DNA of 64,000 nt from Streptomyces sp. NBC_00377 (GCF_036075115.1 NZ_CP107958.1:6200001-6264000); one strand, 5' to 3'; counted from the stretch's first letter, positions 43,944-52,882 are shown. Notes: generated by a model from the sequence alone, not told the origin. Program-made: numbers and translations.

Positions 43944-44206
43944 TTAAATGGCCGTGCGAGGACGCAGGATCAGTGCGCCGCCGAGGCCGGAGATCAGCTG
44001 CGCGGCGCTCACCACGGCGGTGGTGTCGGCGGTCGCGGCGAGCAGCCCTCCCGCGACCATGACCACCACACCGACGCAGAACATCCGCTTGCGGCCGAAG
44101 AGGTTGCCCAGCGTGCCGGCCGACAGCACCAGACTGGCCACCACCAGCGTGTGCGCGCTGGTGATCCAGATCAACGCACTCGGGCTGACGTACCCCTGGT
44201 TTCCCG
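43944..44206 (-). pseudogene. MFS transporter fragment
   Basis: The minus strand reads SALIWITSAHTLVVASLVLS, GTLGNLFGRKRMF (the MFS motif A between helices 2 and 3) and AAQLISGLGGALIL: helices 2 to 4 of a drug-efflux-type major facilitator. No start upstream, and a stop follows after RPRTAI. At least 300 residues are missing. Confidence 0.7.
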
Positions 44207-44274
44207 AGGATGTGGTCGGAGTCGGTTGCTGGGCGCACCGCCGTTGGGGCGCCAGGGCGGTGCGCCGTCGGCCG

Positions 44275-45108
44275 CTATGCCTGCTGGTTGATGAGCCCGG
44301 CGTAATAGCCGAGGTTCCGCTCGATCTCATCGAGACCGACCTCGGCGATGGCCTTGCCCAGCTGCGGCACGCGCGCCTGGAATCCCGGCCAGTTGACCGA
44401 CTCGGCGAACTCCGCCCAGGACGCGCGCAGGTCGGCCACCGGCGGCAGAGTCGACCGGTTGATCTGTGCCTTCGCGCCCAGGACGGACGCCCTGTCGAAG
44501 GACGCGATGCGCGCTGCCACGCCGTTGACGAGGTCATCGAGCTCGGCGTCGGGGACGGCCCGGGTCACCCATCCGTACTTCTCGGCGCGCTCGGCGTCGT
44601 AGTCCTCGCTGGTGAGGACCGCTTCGAGCGCGCGGTCCCGTCCCAGCAGCCGGGCCAGACGGTCACTGCCGCCACCGCCAGGGACAATGCCGATCGCGAC
44701 CTCGGGCTGGCAGAAGACCGCCTCCTCGAGGCTGGCGTAGCGCAGGTCGAAGGCCAGGGTGATCTCGTCGCCCCCGCCCCGCGTACGCCCGCGGATGGAG
44801 GCGATGCTGATGAAGGGGGCGCTGCTCAGCCTGGTGACGAGTTCGACCCACGTCGGGGTCCCGTCCGCGGCGTTCAACGCCAGGAGTTCGGGCACCTGGC
44901 CGAGATCGGCGTGGTTGAAGAAATATCCGGGCGTACCGCTGTCGAAGACGACGACCTGGACCTTCTCGTCTCTGCTCAACTCATCGACGACAGTGATCAG
45001 TTGGATGACAGTGTCCGCGCCGACGACGTTCACGGGCGCATTCGTGAAAGTAACGCGGCGGATCTTCGGCGCCACGGTCTCGATGCTGAACATGCCGTGC
45101 TGCGTCAT
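44275..45108 (-). CDS. Enoyl-CoA hydratase/isomerase family protein
   Basis: 277-aa crotonase-fold enzyme. Oxyanion-hole region IASIRGRTRGGGDEITLAFD near residue 103 and the second loop CQPEVAIGIVPGGGGSDRLA near 132 (ExxxGxxPGGGG) are intact. It begins MTQHGMFSIETVAPKI at ATG 45108. Crotonase-fold enzymes act on acyl-CoAs; no other fatty-acid genes are nearby, so substrate and pathway are unknown. It lies directly after a broken methyltransferase gene on the same strand. Confidence 0.88.
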   Translation of the reverse strand: MTQHGMFSIETVAPKIRRVTFTNAPVNVVGADTVIQLITVVDELSRDEKVQVVVFDSGTPGYFFNHADLGQVPELLALNAADGTPTWVELVTRLSSAPFISIASIRGRTRGGGDEITLAFDLRYASLEEAVFCQPEVAIGIVPGGGGSDRLARLLGRDRALEAVLTSEDYDAERAEKYGWVTRAVPDAELDDLVNGVAARIASFDRASVLGAKAQINRSTLPPVADLRASWAEFAESVNWPGFQARVPQLGKAIAEVGLDEIERNLGYYAGLINQQA

Positions 45109-45109
45109 G

Positions 45110-45720
45110 GTGTGCTCCGGTTCTGAAGTGTTCGAGCGGGGTGGGAAGGGTTGCGTGGGCCGGCGTGAACGCGCGGTGCACGTACGCCGGGGGGAGATTC
45201 GGCCAGACGACCCGGCTGCGCTCCACGCTGGAGAACCGCGTCGCCGGCTCGGCCGCGAACCGGCGGGCCGGGGGAGTCCAGGCCGCGTGGACGTAGGCGA
45301 AGGTGCTGAACCGGCCGTCCGCGCGCAGTACGCCGGTCACCGCGTCGAGGATCCGACGCTGCCGCCGTGCGGCATGACGGTCCACGGCAGACCGGACACG
45401 ACGGCGTCGACCGGATGGGGGACGAGCGCCGGCAGGTCCTCGGCGGAACCGTGGACCACCTCGACGGTGCTGTCCCGGCACCGGTCCGCGAGCCGGCGGG
45501 CGAAGACGGGGTTGAGCTCGACCGCGACCAGCCGTGTCCCCGGTGCCGGCCGTCGCCGTATCGCCTCGGTGATCGCACCGTGCCGGACCCCAACTCCACC
45601 ACGGCGTCGCCGTGTTCCAGATCCAGGCCGGCGGTCATGGCCTGCGCCAGTGTCGCTGAACTGGGGGGCGACGGCGCCGGTGAGCCGGGGGCGGCGAAGG
45701 AACTCGCGCATGATCGACAT
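45110..45720 (-). pseudogene. SAM-dependent methyltransferase, three frameshifts
   Basis: A protein can be pieced together across frames: MSIMREFLRRPRLTGAVAP, then DLEHGDAVVELGSGT (motif I), then GTRLVAVELNPVFARRLADR and VEVVHGSAEDLPALVPHPVD (motifs II and III), then GVLRADGRFSTFAYVHAAWT and a complete-looking C-terminus ending HDAA. This is a phospholipid- or rRNA-methyltransferase-like class I enzyme of about 200 aa. Three separate frame changes are needed, too many for a single sequencing slip. A second decayed copy of its start lies at 51052-51237. Confidence 0.75.
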
Positions 45721-45777
45721 GTCCGAAACCTAGGGAGCGTCTGGGTCGTCGGAAACCATCCCGAGCGCCCGACGGGG

Positions 45778-46440
45778 TCACCCGCCAGGACGAACCAGTC
45801 CGCTCTCGTAGGCCATGACGACGGCCTGAATCCGGTCGCGAAGGCGCAGCTTGGTGAGGATCCTGGCCACGTGGGTTTTGACCGTGGTCTCGCCGAGGAA
45901 CAGCTTCCCGGCGATCTCCGCGTTGTTCAGCCCGCGGGCCACCAGGCTCAGCACCTCGCGCTCGCGGTCGGAGAGCACGTCGAGCGTTGCGTCGGTGAGC
46001 GGAGCGAGGGCACCTGTGATGTAGCGGTCGATCAGCCGCCGCGTCACCGAGGGGGCGATGACCTTGTCGCCGCGCAGGACGCTGCGGATGGCCACGAGCA
46101 GCTCGGCGGTCGGCGCGTCTTTGACGAGGAAGCCGCTCGCTCCCGCACGCAGCGAGGCGTAGACGTACTCGTCGCGGTCGCACATGGTGAGGGCCAGTAC
46201 CTGCGTCCGGGGCAACGCGGCCCGAACCTGCTCGGTCGCCGAGATGCCGTCCAGGCAAGGCAGCCGTACCTCCATGAGGACGAGGTCCGGGCGCAGGGTG
46301 AGCGCCTGCGCCACTGCCGTCTCGCCGTCCCCGGCCTCGCCGACGACCGTGAGGTCCGGCTGGCCGTCCACGACCATGCGGAGGCCGGCCCGCATCAGCT
46401 CCTGATCGTCGCAGATCAGCACGCTGGCCTTCTGCGTCAT
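45778..46440 (-). CDS. NarL/LuxR-type response regulator with Glu at the phosphoacceptor site
   Basis: 220 aa. Receiver domain with the acidic pair ICDDQ (Asp11-Asp12), Thr in LALTMCD and Lys in GFLVKDAP, but the phosphorylated position reads LVLMEVRLPCLDG, Glu57 instead of Asp. The C-terminal LuxR helix-turn-helix is intact (LSDREREVLSLVARGLNNAE, then GETTVKTHVARILTKL). ATG at 46440 overlaps the stop of a truncated SDR gene. No histidine kinase is adjacent. A Glu at this site usually mimics the phosphorylated form, so the regulator may be active without a kinase. Confidence 0.9.
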   Translation of the reverse strand: MTQKASVLICDDQELMRAGLRMVVDGQPDLTVVGEAGDGETAVAQALTLRPDLVLMEVRLPCLDGISATEQVRAALPRTQVLALTMCDRDEYVYASLRAGASGFLVKDAPTAELLVAIRSVLRGDKVIAPSVTRRLIDRYITGALAPLTDATLDVLSDREREVLSLVARGLNNAEIAGKLFLGETTVKTHVARILTKLRLRDRIQAVVMAYESGLVRPGG

Positions 46441-46502
46441 GGCGCCCGGCCAAGACCCCGGCCGGCCCCGGTGACGAGGACGGTGTGAGTGGAAAGGTTC
46501 AT
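46437..46502 (-). pseudogene. N-terminal stub of an SDR gene
   Basis: A 21-residue frame from ATG 46502 reads MNLSTHTVLVTGAGRGLGRA then Pro and a stop. VTGAGRGLG is the cofactor motif of short-chain dehydrogenases. The rest of the gene is absent and its stop overlaps the response-regulator start (ATGA). It may now serve as a leader peptide that couples translation. Confidence 0.6.
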
Positions 46503-46548
46503 GGAAGGCTCCGGTGAGTCGGTCGGTGAGCAAGCGCATCGGTGGAGG

Positions 46549-47703
46549 TCAGCGCGGTGGGATCGGCTTCGCACGCGCCCTCCCCGGCTGATGGCGGTCT
46601 TCGAACACGGCCAGCGCGACGACGATTGCGGCGGCGACGACGGCCGACAGCCAGGCCGGCACCGCTGTCGTGACCGCGCATCCGACGACCAGGGCGGACA
46701 GCGTGATCAGCCGTGCCGGGCTCAGTGCGTCGAACAGGGCCGCCCCGTGCCAGGTCTGCGCCCCGATGTAGAGGGCCGGCCCGCCGAAGAGGAGCAGGTT
46801 GGTGGTGATGCCGGCGTGCTCCACCGGAGGTGCGATGACCCGTTCGTCGCCCGCGGCGGCGGCGATGATCCCGGCGACGGAGGCCATGAGACTGAGGACG
46901 CCGCTGCGCCCGGCCCTGATGGGGTCCTCGGTCCGCTCGTAGTGGCGGACGACGTGTTCGGAGCGACTGAAGAACAGCCAGAACAACGCGACCGTTCCGG
47001 TGAGCGCCACACTGCTGGTCAGCAACGTCATCGGCGCGTACGGCGCCGTGGTGAGCGCGGTGCCGGTCGTCATGATCGTCTCGCCGAACGCGATGATCAT
47101 GAACAGTCGGCCGCGTTCCAGCAGGTGGCCGCCGGCGAAGGCGACCTCTCGGGAGTCCAGCCTGCGGCCGGGCAGTGGATGCGCCGCCCAGGTGCCCGCC
47201 AGCTCGATCAGGATGGCGGCGGCCCACCAGGTCAGCCGCGCGCCGCCGTCGACCGCCGCGCCGATCAGCCACAGAGGTGCGGCCGCGACGAACCAGACCA
47301 GGACGCGGATGAAATGTTCCTGGTTGACCCGGTCGAGGCCGACGGTCAGCAGCCATACGGTCCGGCCGATGTGAATGAGCAGGAAGGTGGCGACGAAGAC
47401 CCAGCCGGCGTCGCCGAAGGCTCGTGGGATCGCGGCGTTCATGAACAGCCCCGCGAGCATGACCCCCAGCAGCATCCGCCTGGTCCGCGGGTTCTCGGCC
47501 GGGACGAGGGTGACCGCCCAGGTGGTGTACGCCCACGCCGCATAGACGGCGAGGTAGAGCACGAGCGCCTGGGCGGCGCCGGTCCAGGTGGGATGTACGA
47601 GGAGCCGGTGCGACAACTGGCCGATCGCGAAGACGTAGACCAGGTCGAAGAACAGCTCCAGCGGCGTGACCTCCCGGCGCGCCGGGTCGCTGGTCACCTG
47701 CAC
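46549..47703 (-). CDS. Low-temperature-requirement protein A (LtrA) family membrane protein
   Basis: 384 aa with about ten membrane helices. The LtrA signature VTPLELFFDLVYVFAIGQLS is at residues 12-31 and the second conserved block HLLERGRLFMIIAFGETIM near residue 195. Starts at GTG 47703. Named from a Listeria cold-growth mutant; the biochemical role is not known. It follows the alpha/beta hydrolase on the same strand by 73 bp. Confidence 0.88.
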   Translation of the reverse strand: MQVTSDPARREVTPLELFFDLVYVFAIGQLSHRLLVHPTWTGAAQALVLYLAVYAAWAYTTWAVTLVPAENPRTRRMLLGVMLAGLFMNAAIPRAFGDAGWVFVATFLLIHIGRTVWLLTVGLDRVNQEHFIRVLVWFVAAAPLWLIGAAVDGGARLTWWAAAILIELAGTWAAHPLPGRRLDSREVAFAGGHLLERGRLFMIIAFGETIMTTGTALTTAPYAPMTLLTSSVALTGTVALFWLFFSRSEHVVRHYERTEDPIRAGRSGVLSLMASVAGIIAAAAGDERVIAPPVEHAGITTNLLLFGGPALYIGAQTWHGAALFDALSPARLITLSALVVGCAVTTAVPAWLSAVVAAAIVVALAVFEDRHQPGRARAKPIPPR

Positions 47704-47776
47704 GATGACTCTCCTCAGTGCGGGAGGCGTCCCGACTTTGTCGTGCCTCCTGTGGGGCCGGTGTCCGTGTGAACCG

Positions 47777-48628
47777 TCAGTCGGCGAGGAAGGCGCTCAC
47801 CTGGCGGGCGAAGTCCTTGGCGTGCTGGAAGAGGAAGGCGTGCCCGGCGTCGCTGTAGGCGACGAGGGTGGCGTCGGGGACGTACTGGACAGCGGTGTAG
47901 GACGCCAGGGCGGGGATCATCGCGTCCTTGATGCCGGTGGCGTACAGGACCGGCTGCCGGATGGTCGCCAGGTCCGCGCGCACCTGCTCGAAGGGGATCG
48001 ACGCATCCTTCTGGATCGCGGCGATCTGGCCCATGGCCGCCGCCTCGGACACGTCGGGGCGTCCGGTGGCCAGCCGGGTGGCGACCCGGGCGAGGTGTGC
48101 GTACCCGGCGGCGCGCCCGGTGTCCGTGTCGGGGAAGAAGAGGAACACCAGGTCGTCCCCGGTGACCTCGGGCTTGGTCATGGTGGCCCGCACCTTCGGG
48201 TCCGGGTCGGGAGCACCGGGCACCGTCCCGCCGGGGTTGGCGGCCGCCACGACCAGCTTGCGGACCAGGTGGGGCCGGGTGCGGGCGATGTGCTGGGCGA
48301 CGGTGCCGCCCAGGGTCCAGCCGAGCAGGTCGACCTGCGTGAGGCCGAGGGCCTCGATGAACTCGACGGTGCCGTCGGCGAGTCCCTCGACGGAGTCGCG
48401 TGGGGTGCCGGTGGTGTAGCCGGTGCCGACGTTGTCGAACACGATCACGTCGTGGGCGGCGGCGAGGTGGTCCAGGAACTCCGGGTCCCACCAGTCGAGG
48501 GTCCCGCGGACCCGGTTCAGCAGGACCAGCGGGATGCCGCCCCGGGGGCCGACGCGCCGGTAAGTGAACGTCGTGGAGGGGCCTTCCACGGTGAGGTCCT
48601 TCGCCGCGTCTGCCAGATAGGTGCTCAT
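47777..48628 (-). CDS. Alpha/beta hydrolase with Thr in the nucleophile position
   Basis: 283 aa. Oxyanion region LLNRVRGTLDWWDPEFLDHL near residue 37, nucleophile elbow LLGWTLGGTVAQ (Thr105 where the family has Ser), and the catalytic His in YSDAGHAFLFQHAKDF. No signal peptide. A related secreted protein at 49950-50960 keeps the Ser (GFSLGG), so the Thr is specific to this copy. ATG 48628 (MSTYLADAAKDLTVEG) is used; an upstream ATG at 48661 would add 11 residues. With Thr the enzyme may be slow, inactive or altered. Confidence 0.87.
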   Translation of the reverse strand: MSTYLADAAKDLTVEGPSTTFTYRRVGPRGGIPLVLLNRVRGTLDWWDPEFLDHLAAAHDVIVFDNVGTGYTTGTPRDSVEGLADGTVEFIEALGLTQVDLLGWTLGGTVAQHIARTRPHLVRKLVVAAANPGGTVPGAPDPDPKVRATMTKPEVTGDDLVFLFFPDTDTGRAAGYAHLARVATRLATGRPDVSEAAAMGQIAAIQKDASIPFEQVRADLATIRQPVLYATGIKDAMIPALASYTAVQYVPDATLVAYSDAGHAFLFQHAKDFARQVSAFLAD

Positions 48629-48680
48629 GGCGGGCTTCGCTTTCCTGTCGCTGCGTTTCATGACGGTCTTGTGGGAGTGG

Positions 48681-49496
48681 TCAGGCGGGCAGGCGGTTGA
48701 GCTTGCGCAGCTGCTGATCGAACATGCGGGAAGGCACGATGCGGCGCATGGTGCGCACGCGCCCGGTCATGGCGCCGGCGGTGTAGCGCAGCTTCGGCTT
48801 GGCGTCGGTCGCCGCCGCGACGATCTCCTTGGCGACGACGGCGGGGTCGTCGCCGTCCTTGACCGCGCCGGCCATGTACTCCTCGAAGACGTGGCGCTGC
48901 TTGGCGTAGACGTCCAGGGGCTGGTCGGGTCGCACGCTGGCGGCGTCGAACGCGGTGTTGGTCCAGGCGGGTTCGACGAGCAGGGAGCGCACGCCGTACT
49001 CGCGGAGTTCGTGGTCGACGGACTCCGAGTAGCCCTCGACGGCGTGCTTGGAGGCGGCGTAGACCGCCATGTAAGGCTGCGGCATGAAGCCGACGATGGA
49101 CGAGATGTTGATGATCCGTCCGCTGCGCTGGGCGCGCATGTGTGGCAGGACGGCGTTGGTCATGCGGATGACGCCGAAGACGTTGATGTCGAAGAGGCCC
49201 TGGGCCTGTGCGGCGGAGCTTTCCTCGGCGGCGCCCGCCGAGCCGATGCCGGCGTTGTTGACCAGGACGTCGATCCGCCCGAAGCGGTCGATCACCTCGC
49301 CGACCGCGGCGGTCACCGAAGCGTCGCTGGTCACGTCGAGGTCGAGGAAGGTCACGCCCTTGAGGGGGGTGACCTGCGCGGTGTTGCGGCTGGTGCCGAC
49401 CACCTCGTGGCCCGCCGCCACCAGCGCGAGGGCGGCCGCCTTGCCGATGCCGGAGGACGCACCCGTCACGAGGGCTACCGGACGTGTTGTCGCCAT
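48681..49496 (-). CDS. Short-chain dehydrogenase/reductase
   Basis: 271 aa. Cofactor motif ALVTGASSGIGKAAALALV at residues 8-26, VLVNNAGIGSAG near 80, catalytic Ser in NISSIVGF and YAASKHA (Tyr and Lys) near 148. ATG 49496 follows CAGGAG at the right distance. It precedes the alpha/beta hydrolase by 52 bp on the same strand, so the two and LtrA may be one transcript. Its upstream region carries an 18-bp sequence shared with the promoter of the TetR gene at 51720, suggesting TetR control. Confidence 0.9.
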   Translation of the reverse strand: MATTRPVALVTGASSGIGKAAALALVAAGHEVVGTSRNTAQVTPLKGVTFLDLDVTSDASVTAAVGEVIDRFGRIDVLVNNAGIGSAGAAEESSAAQAQGLFDINVFGVIRMTNAVLPHMRAQRSGRIINISSIVGFMPQPYMAVYAASKHAVEGYSESVDHELREYGVRSLLVEPAWTNTAFDAASVRPDQPLDVYAKQRHVFEEYMAGAVKDGDDPAVVAKEIVAAATDAKPKLRYTAGAMTGRVRTMRRIVPSRMFDQQLRKLNRLPA

Positions 49497-49619
49497 TGTG
49501 GGCTCCTGACTCATGGACTGCTTCGTCTTTACGGGGGTGTGGGGGTCGCGGCGTCGGACGCGGACGCCCGTCATGCCGAGGTCCGTCGCCGTCGCCGCAA
49601 CCTCCAATCGGTTTCACCA

Positions 49620-49698
49620 ATGTATCAACTTCTCATTCAAAGGCAACATGACAGCATCAATTAAAAAGACATCCGTAGCGTTCACGTATCTCTTACGG
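49620..49698. promoter_or_regulatory. Candidate TetR operator and promoter region, copy 1
   Basis: CCGTAGCGTTCACGTATC at 49673-49690 is identical to 51661-51678. It is framed by the inverted repeat CCGTA (49673-49677) and TACGG (49694-49698). ATGTATCA at 49620 also recurs twice near 51.6 kb. The block 49615-49680 is AT-rich. The remaining space 49699-49949 holds no gene. Confidence 0.5.
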
Positions 49699-49949
49699 AG
49701 GGTCACGACGTCAGCGGGTCCTCCCCCGGAGCGCCCGCACCGCACCCGAGGAGCGCCCGCTCGGGCACTGTGGGAGGCATGCCTCTGTGTCGGTGCCCGC
49801 CCCGCTGCTGCCCTCCGGATGGACCAGGTCGGCGGCCCGATGCACGGCGATGCCCCGCCGGGCTCGGCTCCGGCGGGGCATCGGGCATGAGGCCGGTCTG
49901 CGGTCACCGCTCCTGTCGGCGCCGGCGACCGTCTCAGAGGGAGGGGCTG

Positions 49950-50960
49950 TCAGCGGTCGAGGAAGGCGTTCACCTCGGTGCCGAACTTGACGGCGTACTG
50001 GTAGAGGAAGCCGTGACCGGCGTCCGGGTAAATGTGCAGTTGCGCGTTGGGGAGGTACTTGGCCAACAGGTGGGAGTTCTTGGCGGGCATCAGGATGTCG
50101 CTCTCGCCGTCGGCGACCAGAGTCGGCTGGAAGAGGGCGTTCAGGCGCACCAGCTTGGACTTGTCGGGGATGCCCCACTCGGACCACGCGGTGAGCTGGC
50201 GGTCGCGGGTGGCGAGGCTGGAGGGGGCGTCGGGGTCAGTGATGCGCTGCCCGAGGCGCTGGAGGAACTCGCCTCCCGCGGCCTGGCTGGAGGCGGTGTT
50301 CTTGAAGAAGAGGAAAAGGTAGTCCTCGGGGCCCGGGGTGTCCTTCAGGGTCCGACGCAGGATGTTCGGGTCGGATGCGCGCTGGTCCACTCCGCCCTGG
50401 GGGCCGGTGGCGGCCAGGACCACACGGCGGACCTGCCAGGGGCGGCGCAGGGCGACCTCCTGGGCGACCTCGCCGCCGAGGGAGAATCCGAACACGTCGT
50501 AGCGGGGCAGCTTGAGGGCGTCGATGAAGTCGATGGCGTCCAGGGCCATCTGCTGGACGGTGCTGGCGGTGGTGCCGGTGGAGCCGCCGACACCGACGTT
50601 GTCCACGAGGATGACCTCACGCTTGGCGGCGATGGTGTCGATGAGCTTGGGGTCCCAGCTGTCGAGAGTGCCGCGGAAGTGCTGGAAGAAGACCAGCGGC
50701 ACGCTGCCCCCGCTGGGGTGGCCGAAGCGGCGGTACTGGTAGGTGACGCCGTTGGCGGCCTTGACGCGCAGGTTGGGGGCGGTGCTGGCCCTTTCCGCGT
50801 TCTGCGCCTGGGTGGCCGAGTGCCGCGTGCCGCCGGAGCTGCCGCTCACGGCATTGGCCATGCTCGGTGCCGTGACGACGACAGCCGCGACGACGGACAT
50901 ACTGGCCAGCGCCACCGCGGTCCGCCGGGAGATACGGGTACCTCGAGTGTTTGAGGACAT
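49950..50960 (-). CDS. Secreted alpha/beta hydrolase
   Basis: 336 aa. The N-terminus (SNTRGTRISRRTAVALASMS, then VVVTAPSMANA) is a signal peptide with a twin-arginine-like SRRTAV. Mature domain: FFQHFRGTLDSWDPKLIDTI (oxyanion region), VFGFSLGGEVAQEV with the nucleophile Ser, and PDAGHGFLYQYAVKF with the His. ATG 50960 has AAGGA 7 bases upstream. It is related to the cytoplasmic hydrolase at 47777 and probably an esterase or haloperoxidase-like hydrolase acting outside the cell. Confidence 0.88.
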   Translation of the reverse strand: MSSNTRGTRISRRTAVALASMSVVAAVVVTAPSMANAVSGSSGGTRHSATQAQNAERASTAPNLRVKAANGVTYQYRRFGHPSGGSVPLVFFQHFRGTLDSWDPKLIDTIAAKREVILVDNVGVGGSTGTTASTVQQMALDAIDFIDALKLPRYDVFGFSLGGEVAQEVALRRPWQVRRVVLAATGPQGGVDQRASDPNILRRTLKDTPGPEDYLFLFFKNTASSQAAGGEFLQRLGQRITDPDAPSSLATRDRQLTAWSEWGIPDKSKLVRLNALFQPTLVADGESDILMPAKNSHLLAKYLPNAQLHIYPDAGHGFLYQYAVKFGTEVNAFLDR

Positions 50961-51051
50961 GCCAATTCCTTGAGTCGGGCCGGAGATCTCCCCGGCGCGT
51001 TGAACCTGCCGTGCGCTCCGTGAATGCTCTGCGGGCGCACGGGAGTCGGGG

Positions 51052-51380
51052 CTATTCCTGACCCGGCGACTTCGTCGAACCGGGCTCGCCCCCGTACGCA
51101 TGTGAAAGCCCCAACGGGTCCGGGGACCTCCCGCTTGGATGCAGACCAGAGGTCACGGACTGCGCGAGGGTGGGGGAACTGGGAGCGACGACGCCGGTGA
51201 GCCGGGGGCGGCGAAGAGACTCCCGCATGATCGACATGTGCTGAAGCTAGGGATCGGCAATGTCGTCGGGAGTCGTCCCGGGCGCTCGACTGCGTCATCC
51301 GCCAGGGTGAATCAGTCCGCTCCCTTGGATCACGACGACAGCCGCCGTCGGGTCGGGCTCGAAGCGTCGAGAGCATGACA
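51052..51380 (-). pseudogene. Decayed second copy of the methyltransferase start and response-regulator tail
   Basis: 51052-51237 reads MSIMRESLRRPRLTGVVAP, nearly the start of the broken methyltransferase at 45720. 51295-51380 reads VVVIQGSGLIHPGG and a stop, the decayed counterpart of the response-regulator C-terminus (MAYESGLVRPGG). The order and spacing match 45.6-45.86 kb, so this is a duplicated segment that has lost nearly everything. No other gene is seen in 50961-51719. Confidence 0.6.
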
Positions 51381-51596
51381 ATTGCGCGGGTCGTGACCGG
51401 AGGGTTTGCCCCGGAGTGGTGAGTGGTGAATCTGTCGTGCGCCGACATCGTGGGCTGCGCGAGCCGGTGCCGCCGGCTTCCGGCCGCTGTCGCGACGCAC
51501 CTGTCGAGTGGGCGCCGGCGTGGAGGGCGAAAGCGTTGCCTGACCGGCGACTTCGTCGAGTCGTCGCCTGTCGGGCGGTGCGGCGCAAACTCCAAT

Positions 51597-51684
51597 ATGT
51601 ATCATCTATGTATCAGATAGAGGCGCATGCGCGGCGGGAAAGAATCAGTTATCGGGATACCCGTAGCGTTCACGTATCCTCTAC
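51597..51684. promoter_or_regulatory. Candidate TetR operator and promoter region, copy 2
   Basis: Two ATGTATCA direct repeats (51597, 51608), then CCGTAGCGTTCACGTATC (51661-51678) shared exactly with 49673-49690 and framed by CGTAG...CTACG (51662-51684). It lies 36-59 bases upstream of the TetR start, the usual place for autoregulation. Confidence 0.5.
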
Positions 51685-51719
51685 GTGGGGACGGAAGCGA
51701 ACGAGACAGGGAGACCGCT

Positions 51720-52298
51720 ATGGGCCGACCGCTGCGGGCAGATGCCGAGCGCAGTGTGCGTGCGATTTTGGAGGCGGCCGAGCGGGTCCTCGCCGACGAC
51801 GCCGGTGCCTCCATGGAGCAGATCGCCGAGGCAGCGGGGCTGACCAGGATCACGGTGCACCGCCGGTTCGCGAATCGGCAGGCGCTGCTGGAGGCGCTCG
51901 CCGTCTCCGCGAAGCAGCAGCTCCTCGATGCCATCGGGGAAGCCCGGCCCGACTCCGCCCCCGCGCTCGTGGCCCTGTACCGCGTGACCGCGAACGTCCT
52001 GCGGGTCAAGGGCACCTGGCGCTTCACCCTCAGTCACGCCACGCCCCATACCAGCGCCGCAGCCGCCATCTGGGAAGAGATCGACACCTACACCCTCGAA
52101 CTCCTCGCGCGAGCGCAGAACGAGGGACTCCTCGCCCCGGACGCGGACCTGGACTGGACGCGGCAGGTGTATTACGCCCTCCTGAGCGAAGCCCTCGACA
52201 GGCCGGGCGCCGACCAGGATCCAGCCGCGCAGGACCCGGACGCGCTGGCCGCACTCGTCATCGACACACTCCTGCACGGCGCGGGGCCACGCGGCTGA
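51720..52298 (+). CDS. TetR/AcrR family transcriptional regulator
   Basis: 192 aa. The N-terminal DNA-binding domain has the helix-turn-helix MEQIAEAAGLTRITVHRRFA at about residues 31-50; the rest is an all-helical ligand domain. ATG 51720 follows AGGGAGA. Divergent from the secreted hydrolase gene. The shared 18-bp element upstream of this gene and near the SDR promoter makes both likely targets. Ligand unknown, perhaps a substrate of the hydrolases or SDR. Confidence 0.9.
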   Translation: MGRPLRADAERSVRAILEAAERVLADDAGASMEQIAEAAGLTRITVHRRFANRQALLEALAVSAKQQLLDAIGEARPDSAPALVALYRVTANVLRVKGTWRFTLSHATPHTSAAAAIWEEIDTYTLELLARAQNEGLLAPDADLDWTRQVYYALLSEALDRPGADQDPAAQDPDALAALVIDTLLHGAGPRG

Positions 52299-52420
52299 GC
52301 CGCGACTGCTCGACACGACGCCGGATCCACTGACCGACCGCCGACGCCGCCGAAGCGTGTCGGCGGCCCTCACTCACGCCTGGCGGCGCTGGTTGGCCCG
52401 CGTAGCCACGCGGACGCGCG

Positions 52421-52880
52421 GTGGGGCACCTCGGCCCCTTTTCCCTGTACCGAAACTTGTCTCCGCACGGTTATGAGTGGATCGACGAGCGTTTCCAACT
52501 GCCCGCCCCCGACCTGCCCTCACTCGGCAAACCCGACCCGGAGACGGCCGCCGAGATGGTCCGTACCCGATGGGAACTCGGAAACGCACCGGCGCCGAAC
52601 ATGGTGCACCTGCTCGAAGCCCACGGCGTCCGGGTCTTCTCCCTCCCACCGGATTCACTGGAGGTGGACGCCTTCGCGGTATGGCGGGGCAGCGTCCCGT
52701 TCGTCTTCCTGAACACGATGAAGACCGTCGAGCGCGGCAGGTTCGACGCCGCCCACGAACTGGGCCACCTGGTCATGCACGGCAGTGGCGAGCGCCTCTG
52801 CACCGGCCCGGACGCCGAACGTCAGGCGAACGACTTCGCCAGCGCGTTCCTCATGCCCGCCGCGGGTGTGGATTCGACGT
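52421..52880 (+). pseudogene. ImmA/IrrE-type metallopeptidase fragment
   Basis: The frame carries LEVDAFAVWRGSVPFVFLNT and the zinc site DAAHELGHLVMH (HExxH), then DAERQANDFASAFLMPAAG, all classic ImmA/IrrE. The N-terminal HTH part that usually precedes it is missing, and similarity stops after FLMPAAG, where about 100-200 more residues should follow. The open frame continues by chance through the opposite-strand kinase gene. A truncated phage- or island-type protein, cut just before the sugar locus. Confidence 0.7.
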
Positions 52881-52882
52881 CC

